From the NCBI GenBank assembly GCA_023014485.1, contig JAJOZX010003210.1, positions 348,001 through 412,000 of the forward strand: DNA of 64,000 bases. Reading direction: 5' to 3'. Source of the DNA: Bathynomus jamesi. Its lineage: Eukaryota > Arthropoda > Malacostraca > Isopoda > Cirolanidae. A model generated the notes under the pieces. It did not search any database and was not told the DNA's origin. It was given only the letters and a program-made list of their open reading frames with translations. Positions within the stretch are counted from its first letter, which is position 1. Every line of letters begins with the position of its first letter. Made by a program: the position numbers and the translations under genes. Below are positions 22,371 to 35,262 of the stretch, one piece after another.

Positions 22371-23728
22371 CAGACTCCACAAAAAGTCTTGATATAATTG
22401 TTCTTGAAAGTTAGCTATGAATACTTTATCAAGTTATTCGGCGGAAACACAGCAATCAGGCCTCTATTGACATTATCTGCAATCTGGCAACTCTCCTGAC
22501 TGAGCAACTGTTGGGTGTATGAAATGGCTGCAGTGGATTTTGATGTGTGGACTTTTGGCCCCCATATTTTTTTGTTCACTTATTAATTATGCCTGGGACT
22601 AATATGTCTGCAGAGGATAAGGTCAGGATCCTCACTCTGATGGAAGAAAATGTGCCTTAAGTGAAATTGTGTGTCCTACCAGCCGCGGTATTGCCACCAT
22701 CCACTGCCTCAAGGCTTCTGCTCATCATCTGCCTCCTGGTAAACTTCCCACCATTAAACCACGCTCGGGACACCCATGCAAGACCAGCAAAGCCACAGAC
22801 ACCCTTATTAGGCGTGATGTATTGAAGAGCCCACATAAATCTGCAGCAGAACTGAAAAAAGCACACCCAGATCTTCTCGGAAGCGTCTTGGAATGAACCA
22901 TTCAGCATCACCTACAAAAAGAGCTGAACCTTCCCTCCTGGCAACCTGTCAGCAAACCGCTACTTACTGAGAAAATACGCAAGCCATGCATCGCCTTCGC
23001 CAGGAAATATCAACATTGGACTGTTGAGCAGTGAGTCAAAGGTTATGTGGAGCGATGAAAGCACCTTTTGTTGCATTACAGCCCATGAAGGGAGTGTAAG
23101 AAGGCCAAGCAATATCAGCAGGTATGATCACTGGTACACGAAGAAAACAGTGAAACACCCAGAGAGTGTTATGATGTGGGGGTGTTTTAGGGTGCTGGGG
23201 GGGTTTGTGGGGGTTTGTACTTCCTACCTAGAAACACCACAATAAATGGCGAGAAGTACATCGACGTTCTTAATGATCATTTGCTTATGTTTCATGAGAA
23301 TCACGGTAGTGAATATTTCATGCACAACAGTGCTCCCTGCCATAAATCAAAAAAGGTAACCAATTGGCTTCGTGACCACAATGTTCAGGTGTTAGAGTGG
23401 CCAGGCAATTCACCTGACCTGAATCCTATTGAAAATGCATGGTCTTATATTAAAGGAAAGCTTAATTCATGTGCCATCCTCTGTGCCATGTCTGAGGCCA
23501 TCAAGAAAATGTGTTTTTTTGTTTTGTTTTTATTTGGACTATCAATACTTCTATAATCTCGCATCATCTATGCAAAAATGTTTAGAAATGGTCACCAGGA
23601 ACAAGGGTTGGACAAAGAAGCTAATTGAAGAGTAAGTGCATGCCAGTCTTTGTTCATGTTGTTTATTTTAGTTGTTCACATTAAACATAACTGGAAAGGT
23701 GGTCTATCAAGACCTTTTGCGGAGTCTG
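22371..23728 (+). mobile_element. Tc1-like element with TA duplication
   Basis: Ends CAGACTCCACAAAAAGTC (22371) and GACCTTTTGCGGAGTCTG (23728) are inverted copies, flanked by TA at 22369-22370 and 23729-23730. It lies inside the intron of the family D gene, so exon 1 and exon 2 of that gene remain joinable. Confidence 0.9.
22620..23635 (+). pseudogene. Tc1-like transposase, several frameshifts
   Basis: Pieces in order: SRGIATIHCLKASAHHLPPGK (DNA-binding region), KPRSGHPCKTS (linker), KVMWSDESTFCCI (first Asp), PESVMMWGCF, YFMHNSAPCHKSKK and EWPGNSPDLNPIENAWSYIK (Glu). The usual second Asp in the QDNAPCH-type motif is replaced in HNSAPCH, and at least four frameshifts occur, so it is dead. 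A T-rich insertion near 23512-23545 disrupts the C-terminus, which resumes as KCLEMVTRNKGWTKK. Confidence 0.85.
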
Positions 23729-25770
23729 TAAATATGATATGAGGCAATTAAATTAACAGTACTTACTTCTTAATATACTATAAGAATGATCTTTAAAACT
23801 TTTGAATTTTATTCAGTTCATAATATTTACCCTATTTTTCTTCTTTTAAACAGGTATGAAATGCTGATGAATTATCTCAAAGAATTCAACTCGACATCTT
23901 TCATTCAACAAAGACTTCAGATACTTACACTGTCTCCTTTTACAATTACTAGAACCCAACAGTTTTTCGGTGTTACTAGGTACACTGTTGACAAAGCTAG
24001 ACATTTGAGAGCAATTTGGTATTCTTTGAGAAGTTCCGAAGTACAGTAAAGGGAAAAAAATTGACTGAAGAAACAATATCCAGAGTAAAGGCTTTCTATG
24101 AAGATGATGAAGTAAGTCGGATATGTGCAGGGAAATCTGAGTGTGTCAGTATAAGAAATAAAGATGGTGAAAAGGAGTACAAACAAAAATGTGTCTTACT
24201 AGGTAATTTGAAAGAACTGTATGCAAAATATAAGGAAACTGATGATAGTGTTGGCTTTTCATCATTTGCAAATTTAAGACCTAAATGGTGTTATTGCTGG
24301 GGGAAAGGAACACACTCAGTTTGTGTTTGTACCTATCACCAAAATCCTAAACTCGTGGTGACAGTAATTGGCGAGAAAAGCCTTACATACCATACCCTTA
24401 TGAAAAAAAGTGTTTGTGATATCAATAATTCTAACTGTATGTTACATCGATGTCTAAAATGTCCTGGTAGTATTGGTCTAGCAAACTTTTTGAATACCTT
24501 GTCAATATTGATAGATAGAGATAGAGTACAATATGTTCAATGGACTACTACAGACCGGTCACTTTTGCAAAGCAATACAGCTACAGAAGAAGAATTTATT
24601 GAAATTCTTTCAGAAGCTATTTTCCCCCTCACTTGTCACCACTACATTGCAAAACGTCAGAGTCAACATATGAAGAATATAAAACAATCTTCAAAGTAAT
24701 GATGTACTTGCACTAGGGGTTTTTGCTGAAAACTATTCATTTATTACTCAGGATGCCCCTAGGAGTTTTCACTGAACAAATGATCAGGCAACACTCCACC
24801 CATTTGTAATCTATTATAAGAAGGATGGGGAATTAAGCCACACTAGTTATTGCATTGTCAATGACTGTCTTGAGCACTCAATTTCAGCAATTCACACTTT
24901 TCAGCAATATTTGATAAAAGATATAAAAGCTAGATTCCCCAATGTACAAAAAGTTATTTACTTTTCTGATGGATGCAGTGGACAATATAAGAATAGGTTC
25001 AATTTAATCAATCTCTGCTATCATAAACAGGATTTTGGTGCCAAAGCCAAGTGGAATTTCTTTGCTACAAGTCATGGTAAAAATGCGTGTGACGGTATTG
25101 GAGGAACAGTAAAAAGAGGTGTAGCAAAGGCTAGTCTACAACGAAACGATGCTGATCACATTCTGACACCAAGAGCTTTATATGATTTTAGTACTAAGTA
25201 CTTCAAATCACTAACTTTTTCTTTGTTACTAAGCAGGAGGTTGAATCAAATAAATTACATCTATCTAATAGGTTTAATGAAGCTATTTCAATCAAGGGCA
25301 CAAGAGGCTTCCAGAGAATTGTACCCACATCAAGGAACCAGATACAGGCTGGCTTATCAAAAATCTGATTCAGAAGATCCTACTTTGTTCAGAATAAGTC
25401 GAGTTGAACAGGGTGAGAGCAGTCTGCTAGTAAACAAAGATACCGAGTATCATATTGTCAATATGTTGCTTGTAAGTATGATAGTAAAATCTGGCTTGGA
25501 ATAATCAAAGACAGTTCAGAAGAATTTGCTGATTACCAAATTAGCTTTTTAACATCTTCAGGAGGCCCTAATAAATACAATTTTCCAGAGAAGGAAGATA
25601 TTTGCTGGGTAAGGACAAAGGAAAATGATTCAACCTATATCTAATCCAAATATTCTGCATGGCATTAAGATTGCCTACTCTTTGCATCCAAAAGAGATCA
25701 AATTAGTGGAGCCATAAAAGTTTTTACTACAGTATATTATACTCACCCAGTTGATGCTTGTACTTCTAAG

Positions 25771-26380
25771 TTATTGTCATACAAGTTTAAGTGTGTGTAT
25801 TCTTTCTAGTACCGTACTTAGTCACAGTTCACAGGCTTCAGTTGAGAAATTTGTTAATTATTATGTTATGTTATATTATATTATGTTTCATGAGTTTGTT
25901 GAACCCATGTGCTGTACTCTGTAGACATTTTAGAACAAAAATAAAATGCAAGTGGATAATAATTCAACTGTTTTATTCTTGAAACAAATTTACAATTAAA
26001 TAAATAGCTACTGGTAGTTACATATAAGACAGCATACTTTAATCAGGAAAAAAATTAAATTAAATACAGGTGAAAAATCGTTATGAAAATGAAAATATAA
26101 TTTTTTTCAGTGGTTATCACTATTTAAATATCAAAACACATAGTTTACACCTAAATGCACAACAATTTCTTAAATGCCACTTAGGTTAATATGTTTCTGG
26201 TCACATGACCTGAACTTTTGGTCAAAAATACACTTTCCTGGGTTAATATTACCCGCTCTTTTCAAATCTGTTAGTTATTTTTTGTGCAAACTATTGTAGA
26301 AAATAATATTACCAGTTAGGTCAAATAAAGGCCCGGTTAGGTCAATTGAATGCCACGTTAGGTAAACTGTAGGTTAAGTC
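25771..26380. other. AT-rich sequence, no gene recognised
   Basis: The first 200 bp probably continue the family D 3' end. Near 26280-26380 GGTTAGGTCAATTGAATGCC-type repeats appear, related to the foldback elements at 28141, 33311 and 51389. Confidence 0.4.
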
Positions 26381-27554
26381 AGGGGTCACCAACCTTTTTT
26401 TTGTTCACCGCCCACTTTTACGATTTTTTGAAAATTAAAAAAGCTTATCGCCCACCTTAGATCAAAAAGAATAAATCAACATAATCGATAAAATAAATAA
26501 TAAAATAAATGTTTAGTTATCTTTAGTGTGAGCCCAGGGTTAAGTCATGATATTTTCCTTAGTCTTAACGAAAATATCGGGTTAACTTTAAATAGCTGTA
26601 GCTTTCTTAATGTTCATTTGTATTTGTAGTCGGGGGTGGTATGGCGTCATGCTACACTGGCGCAGATTCATTTGTATTTGTATTCGGGGGGGGGGGGGAG
26701 TATGACGTCATGCTACAGTAGCGTAGTAAGTCATTTGTTCATCCAATCAGCAGAATTTTAGACTTACCAGCAGTTTTCTAGTGTCTGACTGTGAAGGTTG
26801 TTTTCTGACTTACCAACAGTGTATCGAAGTTATGTTAGGTTATGCTTTATTGTATAAAATGTAGTCAAAAATACATTTTTCAAGTGTATTTTGGCGTGCT
26901 TTGTTCGAATATGACCTTCATTTCTTGTGCAAATGAACAGAAATACAGTTGTCATTGCATGGCCCAAACACGTATTTCTGTTCATTTGCATAAGAAATGA
27001 ACATGAACATAATTATCGCCGCTTATACAGATAGAGTTTGGGCTTAATCTGATATGAAAATTTTAAAAAAAAAATCCATTGAGGTGGGGGTAAAACCCCT
27101 TTAATAATACAAATTGTCACAACATTTTTACTCCTCAACTAATCTGCTATCCATGTCTATACTCATTTAATATATAACAAATTATCTTTCAAATGCAATT
27201 TGAATCATTCTTCTATCTCAATTAGGGGCTACGATATGGTAATTTGTAATTTTGGGGTCCCTGAGAACCCCCAAAGTTGGAAGGGCCACAACTTTTGAAC
27301 CGTGAGTCCGATCAGTCTGAAATTTGAAATGTCAGGTTTTTTGGTATATGCAATGCTATACAAATTATAGGAAAATTAGAAGGGGTGAGGTGTAAAATTT
27401 CATTTTTTTTTGCATGATCTGTCCTGGAATTACCCTCCACAGTTTTAAGGAATAGACAATTCCATGAATGAAAGGCTTTTTTTGGCTCGCCTTCAAAACT
27501 TGTCTCTGTTTTATATATTATTGCTGAATTATTATTAGTTTATCATATTTCTTC
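26381..27554. other. Possible hAT-type MITE end, tandem duplication and palindrome
   Basis: TCAGGGGTCACCAACC at 26380 resembles a hAT terminus, but I find no matching right end. A 65-70 bp tandem duplication spans about 26610-26735 (TTCATTTGTATTTGTA, GTCATGCTACA). Inverted arms TTCATTTCTTGTGCAAATGAACAG (about 26918) and CTGTTCATTTGCATAAGAAATG (about 26975) flank a short loop. No gene is seen. Confidence 0.45.
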
Positions 27555-27917
27555 TTGAACTCGTTTACTATAGTCAAGTTTGTAACTTCATCCAATATTC
27601 TACCACTCTTTGTGGGAAGAAATTTTGGTACTTTTTCCGTATTCCCCCGCCACTTTTTCCCCTTGCCACCCACCAGTCATTTTTTAGTTAAATGCAGTGT
27701 TTTACTGGGTCAATTGTGGATTATAAACATGGCTGCTTATCCAAACATGACAAACTTGAATATGAAACAACTGCATGCCACTACTGATGATACTGACCAC
27801 TGTATTGTCTGGTGTACTGCGCATGGTCTATTACATCAGACCAATCCTTGCGGTGCTTGTTTGTTCTCAAATGACTGTGATATCTCACCTGTGGGTCTCA
27901 TATTAAACAATACCTAA
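27555..27917 (+). other. Unrecognised 120-aa frame
   Basis: The second half, from the methionine at 27729 (MAAYPNMTNLNMKQLHATTD), is followed by DHCIVWCTAHGLL and two Cys residues. This is reminiscent of the N-terminal region of IS1595/Merlin-type transposases but too short to assign. No neighbouring frame supports it. Confidence 0.25.
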
Positions 27918-29141
27918 TCTCGAGTATCAACACTTGACTGTCAACCATCAGTTACACCTGAATATAACTATTAAAAGTATTAAAATGATATTACAATTGA
28001 TAAATGTCATTAATGGATATAATCAAATGCGCAAATAAGTTAGTTTTATATTTATTTCTCCATAAGAATTTGTGAATCTAGTTGGGAAATAAGGCATGTG
28101 ATGTACCAATGTACCATGTTGACTTTGTAGCTTCTTTGCCCAGTTAGGTCAACTGTACACCCTTGACAATTGGTTAGGTTAAGTCATGATATTTTGGTTT
28201 AAACTAACAAAAATATCATGACTTAAACTAACCAATCATCAAGGGTGTACAGTTGGGTACTTTTTCTGGAAAAAGTGGCAGGGAAATACTTAAAATGCAC
28301 AAAAAAAATTTCTAATGCTCTTACTGCTATGTTTTTTGAAGATTTTATGATTGCTCCCTCTTAGGTCATTTCTGTTGTCTTGAAAGAATTTACTTTTATT
28401 TTTTTTTTAATGCCATTCAGAACTTTAAAAGTTTCTAGTCACCTCTCCTTCTCTCCTTGAGGGTAGTTAGTTCAATTAGCTGACTTGAGGGTACAACTTA
28501 CCTTTCCAGGTCCCAACAATGATCCAACCTTACCTTTCTGGGTCCCAAATCAAAAACCATAAATTTATTTTTGGTTGGTTGAATAAGTTAGGGCACCAAA
28601 ATAGGATGTCGCCCAAATCTATAAGTCTTGGCCTAATCATATTTCAGAATGTACTTTGTTTAATGGGACAAGTTAGGGACTTGACGTAGGATAAGTACTA
28701 ATCACTGAATAGATTAGTTAGGGACTTGGTAACCTTAGACATGCTTAGTCATGTCAATTACAATAGGCCCAAGGCCAGGCCGTCGATTAATTAGCTAAGG
28801 CTAACCAAGCTTAGCTGAACTAAACCTAATGTTTCACCCACAAACACGTAGGCATACGTCTGTGGTTGCGCCTAACTCGCGTTGCTAAGAATGCCTTGTG
28901 GTAAATGTATAAAATTTTCATAAATTATCTATCATAAGGAACAATTAAAACAATTAAAGAGCGCAACATTGAGGCAGAAGCGCCGCAAGGTAAATTCAAG
29001 GTAAACATCTTCACATTGCCAATGAAGCACTTGCGTAGCACTTGAAAAGATATAAGAAAAATGAAGCACCAGCCATAACGACGCCCATTTGAAAACAGCC
29101 ACAAGCTCAGGCTACAAACTGAGGTAGCCTAAATTTGACTT
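27918..29141. other. Non-coding, contains one foldback hairpin
   Basis: No gene is recognised. It contains the foldback at 28141-28256. Scattered TTAGGT motifs occur throughout. Confidence 0.4.
28141..28256. repeat. Foldback MITE carrying the TTAGGTCAACTGTAC module
   Basis: Two arms of about 55 bp (AACTGTACACCCTTGACAAT...TAAGTCATGATATTTT and its inverse) are nearly perfect complements. The arm sequence recurs at 33370-33560 and 51440-52110 in elements with other termini. Confidence 0.8.
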
Positions 29142-29413
29142 ATAAGGTGAAGAGCATTGTCTAAAGTCTAAACTCTAAACCAAGGTCCTCAACTCCCTAG
29201 TTTAATACGTAGACTTTGCCAACCACCGCAAATAATTTCATTATATACTTCCAATTCCAAATTGTTGGACAAATTAATAAAGAAAATAAGGTACAAAAAG
29301 AAATGAGAGTATTAAACAACACATTTTGACCAAAGATAATAAGAAAATGTAGGATGGAGCTAAAAACCTCAACGTATGTCGAGAGTTAGCAGCTGACGAG
29401 GAAGCTTCTAACA

Positions 29414-32400
29414 GTGGCTGTATCCTCCAGCGCGGGGCACGTCAAAGCGAAGAAGAGGCGACGTCAAACCGAAACATCAACGCGCTGGTGGCTAAACTTC
29501 CTCAAACCTCCGTGCAGCGGGCTGTCTACGGTTGGCCAGACTGGCAGTCGACGGCCTGTTGCGTGGCATGGTCAGAGTGCCGATCGGCTCCCGGGGCCGG
29601 ACCTATACCAGCGTGCTATTTTTTCATTTACGGGGAGCAATTGCGTGCTCCCCGGACTACTCTTACTCTCCGGCGACATTAAGACTAATCCAGGACCCAC
29701 TACAACTTACACATGTCACCATACACAAAGACATAGACACAATAGGACCATGAGACACATACAGAAGCATAATATTAACATATTACAGTACAACGTAGAT
29801 GGACTCACAAACAAAATAATGCAGTTTAGGGAATTCGTACACAAACAAAACATTCACATAGCACTTATACAAAAAAAAAACTAAAACGCACACACAAAAC
29901 ACCCACCATCCCTGACTTCACGGCGATCCGTCAATATCGTACTGGGGGTCACTGGGGTGGACTCATCACTTACATACGTAAACGCATTAGCTACATTGAT
30001 GCCACCCAAAACATTAGAGACACAATCCAAGCAGATAATACGATAGAAATACAGGCAGTTAACATAAAAACACCCGCAAAACAACACCACACTCATCAAT
30101 ATTTACATCCCACCAGATAGTTCACCTCAGGTGCCAGCCAATTACAATCCACAATTACACAATCTGGCCTCTCTCACTAATGTCATCTTAGGAGGAGACT
30201 TCAACGCTAAAGACACTAGTTGGTACCTGCAGAACCAAAGTAACACCAGAGGCGCCAACATAGCCACACAACTAAACAGCCTCTTCATTCTTAACAATAC
30301 GGAAGAACATACACACATACCACATCAAGCAGGATACTCAAACTCCTCCCCAGACATAACATTCTGTTCCCCCTCACTAGCAACACATACACACTGGAGA
30401 ACAAAAAAACAACTGTCATCAGACCACCTGCCCATCATCATTACAACATGTTCTACACTCTGCCCCAACAGCCTTAGGCACACCTACAGAAATGACAAAA
30501 AAGCTGATTGGGAACAGTTCAAAATACAGATTGAGTAACAATTCACCACATTAAACAGCACACCCATCATAAACATCAATACAACACTCAAGACATTTAA
30601 TCAGATCATCAATAATGCAAACAAATACATACCGAAGGGCAACATTAGGAAATACAACCCAAATTACACTAAAGAAATAGCCCACCTCATAAGGCAACGT
30701 AACAACCTCAAACATAACACACAAACATCATACACAAAAGCCATAAAACAGCATATACAATAGCTCAACACAGAAATAAACCACGAACTTAAAGAAAAAC
30801 AAACAGAAACATTTAGGGAATTCATAACAACACTAAACCACTCCACAGATACATCCAGGCAATACAAGACATTAAATAGCATTACCCACTCTAACAGCGG
30901 CATTCACACCTCACACGCGGCTATCTGTCGCAGCCAAAATAATATTCCAACATATACACAACAAGCTAACATTCTAGTTAATCACTACCCAAAGATAAGT
31001 CAATTAAACAGAGTAGAGACAACAACCAGAAACACGCAGACAGACAAACAGCCAGACACAAGAAAACCTACAGACTCGACACGACCATTACACCCTTCAA
31101 TACAGACCAGACCACCAAGGTCATCAAAAACATTAAGAATGCGAAGGCTACTGGACCAGACAACATATCTAACATACCACCTTAAACAATTGGGCCCACA
31201 GGGAATACTAGCTCTCACAAACATCAGCACATATTCATACCAACACTGTATTATTCCTGAAATATAGAAACAAGGTAAAATTATTATACTACTCAAACCA
31301 AACAAAAATCCAAAAGAACCAACTTCCTATAGACCCATTACTTTACTATGCACACCTTCCAAAGTAAGAGAAACATTAATCTTACAAATCACCAACCCAC
31401 ATATACCACTATCGCCTACTCAACATGGATTCAGACCTCACCACTCAACCACGACATTATTCACTAACCTCACGCATCGCATCATGGGTGGCATCATCAA
31501 CTCCAGACGACCAGCTCAACGTACACTATTAGCAACAATAGACATTAATAAAGCATTTGATGCTATCCCACGCTTCCATCTCATAAACAAAATACTCAAC
31601 ACAAACATGCATAATAACACCAAAAGGTGGCTGAGCAACTATCTTTCAGGAAGATACTCACATGTTACATTTAATGGCAAGTCATCCAAAAAGAAGCTTT
31701 TTCCGAACGAGTTCCCTCAAGGCTCTGTTCTCTCACCAACACTGTTCAACTTATATATGCATGACATTCCAACACCCATAGATAACAAACTTACCTTATC
31801 ATCATATGCAGATCACATCACTCTAACATCCACCCACAACAACATCGACACCGCTACAAATAACCTACAAACATACATAAACAGCATACAAGGTTGGCTC
31901 ACACACAATAGACTCAAAGTAGCGCCCACAAAATCAACCATCACCTTGCTAACAAGCAACACAAAAGAACACCAGATAACTCCACATATTACACTACGTA
32001 AACAACACCAACATTCCACACACTAACAGGACCAAAATACTTGGGGTCACATACAACACATCATTATCTTTTGCAAACCACATTCAGGACATTAAAAACA
32101 AATGTACGTCAAGACTTAACACGCTTATAGTACTAACAGGCACTAACTTTAGACACCAGCAGGAAACAGCATTACTCATATACAAACAATATATTCGCTC
32201 AGTTATGGACTATGCTAGCTCATGCTGGGCACCCATTATCTCAAACACACACATAAACACCTTACAGACAATACAAAACAACGCACTTCGTATCATTACA
32301 GGATGTACTCAAAAAACACCAATAGAACACCTGCACACAGAAACAAAAATACTGAAAGTTAGGAAACATTTACTGTAGACATGAGGGGAACATCATTCAT

Positions 32401-32525
32401 GGCAGCAGCGACAACTAACCCATAACACCCTTGCCACTACATGTACAATCATTAAGGTAACACCAGAGAGACATTATAACCAAATACTCCATTCCATACC
32501 ACGTCCCACAGACATCTCATAGTAA

Positions 32526-32559
<34 letters not shown>

Positions 32560-32930
32560 TCTAACCCACAAAGCACTGACACCACTCGGTCCGAATGCGG
32601 TCCTTGTTGCGAAGCCGCCACCCATTGACAGGTCAGAGATCAGCCTGAGCAGATCGGATCGAGTTAACTTAGCACGATTCCGATGTGGACATCACTCCAA
32701 CTTACAGACATATAAACACAGACTAGACAACTCCACAGACGACACCCGCCACCTGTGCCAGGACACACCACAAACAATTGAACACATTATGAAAGACTGT
32801 ACCGCTCTAGCACAACAAAGAACACACAACATCACTGTGCGCTGAACCTCTGGTCCAATCCGGAGAGGGCGATCGGTTACTTGCGTGCCGCCGGCTTGCT
32901 CGATCAGGGTGGGCTGATCGGCTAACCAAC
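29414..32930 (+). pseudogene. Retrotransposon polyprotein: 2A-like, endonuclease, reverse transcriptase
   Basis: The frame from 29414 carries LLLLSGDIKTNPGP (about residues 82-95), a 2A ribosome-skipping-type motif. The endonuclease starts with NILQYNVDGLTNKI, breaks at a 10-A run (about 29871-29880), and resumes with VILGGDFNAKDTSW and SSDHLPIII. RT motifs are KAFDAIPRFHLI (A), FPQGSVLSPTLFNLYM (B) and SYADHITL (C; second Asp replaced by His), then YKQYIRSVMDYASSCWAP and SRSDRVNLARFRCGHHSNL with a C-terminal zinc-knuckle-like tail to about 32930. Frameshifts or stops lie near 29880, 30100, 30538, 31200-31370, 32026, 32379 and 32520. The catalytic substitution and breaks make it non-functional. 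Confidence 0.85.
32528..32558. repeat. (CA)n microsatellite
   Basis: About 15 CA units interrupt the C-terminal coding part of the non-LTR element. Confidence 0.9.
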
Positions 32931-33310
32931 AACAACTCCCTAGCCTACACAAATTATCGTAAAAACAACACTGGAACTTTTTATTACTTTAATTAGTAAA
33001 CAAGCTGTTTAGCACTATATGTTCATTTCAGTATGACATTTCATGAATGAGATGAGGAAATTGTGTAGGTTATATTGGACGATGGTGAGGAGTGTGTTTA
33101 AAGCCGTTCTCCTTTCGTCCAACTGGCTTGAAGTTAAGTTAAGTTAACATAAGTTACCGCGTTCTTTCCTTCAAAAAAAAAAAAAAGATTTGACTTGAGT
33201 TTTGCCAACCCAGCTCTGGAGGTGGCTAGAGAGAAGAAAGGTAAATCATTTGGAAAACATGAAGCCACTGGGGCCTATCGAGGCTATCCAAGTCATGAGC
33301 TAATATCCGT

Positions 33311-33740
33311 GACTGGTCAAAACGTCCTCTAGCCAATACGTCCCCACTCTAAAGTAACCCGGCTAGGTTAATTGAACGCCGGTTAGGTCAACTGTACGCC
33401 CTTGACGATTGGTTAGGTCACGTTGTGATATTTTCATTAAAATTCTTTTATACCACAACGGTTTCCCGCAGGTTTCAATTAATAGAATTAATCAAAACCT
33501 AAGGGGAAATTATTGAATGCTCGTTAGGTCAACTGTACGCCCTCGACGAGTGGTTAGGTTAAGTTGTGATATTTTCATTAAAACTAACAAAAATATTATA
33601 CTTTTGTACGGTTAGTTTCGGCGCCGTTATATAGTATTCTATACAAGGGTAGATTCTATTATTTTATGCATATAGATTCTATTATTCTATTATTAACATC
33701 ACTCCTCTACTTTTGACTAGGGGACGTTTTGACCGGTAAC
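33311..33740. mobile_element. MITE with GGTCAAAACGTCC ends
   Basis: Left GACTGGTCAAAACGTCCTCT and right GGGGACGTTTTGACCGGTAA are inverted copies over about 25 bp. Inside are two copies of TTAGGTCAACTGTACGCCC and TTGTGATATTTTCATTAAAA. No coding. A target duplication is not clear. Confidence 0.7.
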
Positions 33741-33969
33741 CGCTGTATTTTATAATAATAATAAAATCTTCCAAAACATCAATCTCAAGTCAGCTAATTA
33801 ATATACAACTATTTACTACTACCAAAGTAGCCTACATAACTGAAGCTAAGAATATACACTATTTACAATCCACAAACTACCCTAACCTAATAACATAAAT
33901 CTTACCTCAGTATTGTTCAGTCGGAGGGTAAACTTCAGCTATTATCCTGAAAAATGTATGGAGGATTGT

Positions 33970-34176
33970 TTAATGGGCACTGTTGTTTGCCAAGAAAAGA
34001 TATCTGGTGAAATACTGCTCGTAGTGGTAATTACGATTACCAGAACGTAAAACCCAGGATTTAATGTCCTTCCACAAGCGCTCTTTTTTTATGTATGCAA
34101 AGTCGGATGCAAAGTTTTGTGGAAGTTCTTCAATAGAGTTGTATACTTTCCACCAATCGGAATAGTGTATTTGCAC
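33970..34176 (-). other. Unrecognised 68-aa frame
   Basis: It has a protein-like composition, with FASDFAYIKKERLWKDIKSW and YHYEQYFTRYLFL, rather than a repeat translation. I do not recognise it. It could be a decayed transposon exon. Nothing next to it extends the frame. Confidence 0.25.
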
Positions 34177-34538
34177 AAAAAACAGTACTCTTTAAAAAAA
34201 GTGGTATATTGTTACGGGGATTACGGTCATATAGTTATTTTTCCGAAATTCAGGTGATGACATCTCCTTAAGATTATCCAAAAGAAAATATATGTTTTTT
34301 TTATGTTAGGTTATGATAGATTAAATTTACACATTTATGTCTTCGGTGAAGAATTGGCCTTTAATAATTGCAATTTTGGGTCTATGTTGGCCCAGGCTAA
34401 CGTTGTTGTGGCGAGTTCAAAACCAGGCCACAGAGCAGGCCTTATTCAATCTTATTGTGGGCTGGATTCATGAGAGATGTCTGAAGTTAGGACCCTGTTG
34501 TCCTTTATTGGGAATCTAGACGAGTGGCTAAGCCTTTA

Positions 34539-34670
34539 TCCAGGGTGGTGTATCGGGGCCAAAAAAAAAAGTAACGCGATACGATAAAATAATCGATACA
34601 TTGGCAAAAATGTATCTCGTTACGATACTAGATATATGAATAATATATGTATCGCGATAAAATACGATAC
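34539..34670. mobile_element. hAT-type terminus with ATCG-rich subterminal repeats
   Basis: CAGGGTGGTGTATCGG begins at about 34538, followed by repeated ACGATA/ATCGATA units. Similar units (CGTATCGCGTTAC, TCGATACGATAC) recur at 38025-38085 beside a hAT C-terminal remnant at 37757-37960. Together they suggest one old hAT element split by later insertions. Confidence 0.45.
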
Positions 34671-34671
34671 G

Positions 34672-34731
<60 letters not shown>

Positions 34732-34775
34732 CACATATATATATATTATACATTTTATATATATATATATATATA
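34671..34775. repeat. (TA)n tract
   Basis: Long alternating TA with short interruptions. The open frames here are Ile/Tyr artefacts. It borders the solo-LTR-like block on its left. Confidence 0.95.
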
Positions 34776-35257
34776 TAAATGTAAAAATGAAATGAATAAT
34801 CAATATCCATTTTTACATAAGAACCAAAATCGCTTAACGCGAGTTTGGATAATAATTTTACTTGTAGCTTCCTATTTTTTTGTTCGTGTCACAACCCTAC
34901 GATCTACCATATCTATGGTTTAGTCGTATCCATTTTCCATTTGTTATAGAAGTTATTATAATTAATTATGATTGTCTTGCATCTCACCCTCGACCCTAGA
35001 TTATACATACGCATTGCATATAAGAGGATTGGAACCCGTAGTTGTGCTTCTTAGTCCTTGATACCCACTCTGTCTTTAATTCGTTTCTTTTAGGTCCTCC
35101 CAAATAATGACTTACAGTTATACTGTACGTATGACATAATGTGAATAACTATGACGTCATAAAGTAACTTAATTCTCTTCACGTTTTCCATACCTTGAAC
35201 ACTGAATCACGTGTTTAGTATTTGGACATCTTCCGTATTGAATGTATGGTAAATTCC

Positions 35258-35262
<5 letters not shown>

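Larger units (their letters stand above)
22149..25770 (+). pseudogene. Family D transposase-like gene with Tc1 in its intron
   Basis: Exon 1 (22149-22281) starts MASKKYQKASTSLKRKLED and ends ERYCK with donor AAG/GTATGTAAG. Exon 2 begins at 23854 after TTCTTTTAAACAG. It reads LQILTLSPFTITRTQQFFGVTRYTVDKAR (helix-turn-helix type), DDEVSRICAGKSECVS, LLGNLKELYAKYK, and GTHSVCVCTYHQNPKL. After stops near 24700 it continues as IFKDGCSGQYKNR-type (YFSDGCSGQYKNRFNLINLC), FFATSHGKNACDGIGGTVKR (24911-25231), and a C-terminal part to about 25640. Related proteins are multicopy in hydra and crustaceans. A Sola-like assignment is possible but I am not certain. Frameshifts and stops at 24050, 24699 and 25504 make it inactive. 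Confidence 0.6.
29142..33187 (+). mobile_element. Near full-length non-LTR retrotransposon (jockey/CR1-like)
   Basis: The 3' end is an A-rich tail at 33174-33187. A 9-bp sequence ATTTGACTT follows directly (33188-33196) and also occurs at 29133-29141, giving a candidate target duplication and element size of about 4.05 kb. The single coding region starts at 29414. A (CA)n tract lies at about 32528-32558 in its 3' part. Confidence 0.6.

Noticed and set aside
34628..34923. Ile/Tyr-rich open frames in TA tracts (also 4216-4495, 36539-36805, 54943-55128, 59981-60389)
   Set aside because: They are translations of (TA)n microsatellites with no protein-like composition.
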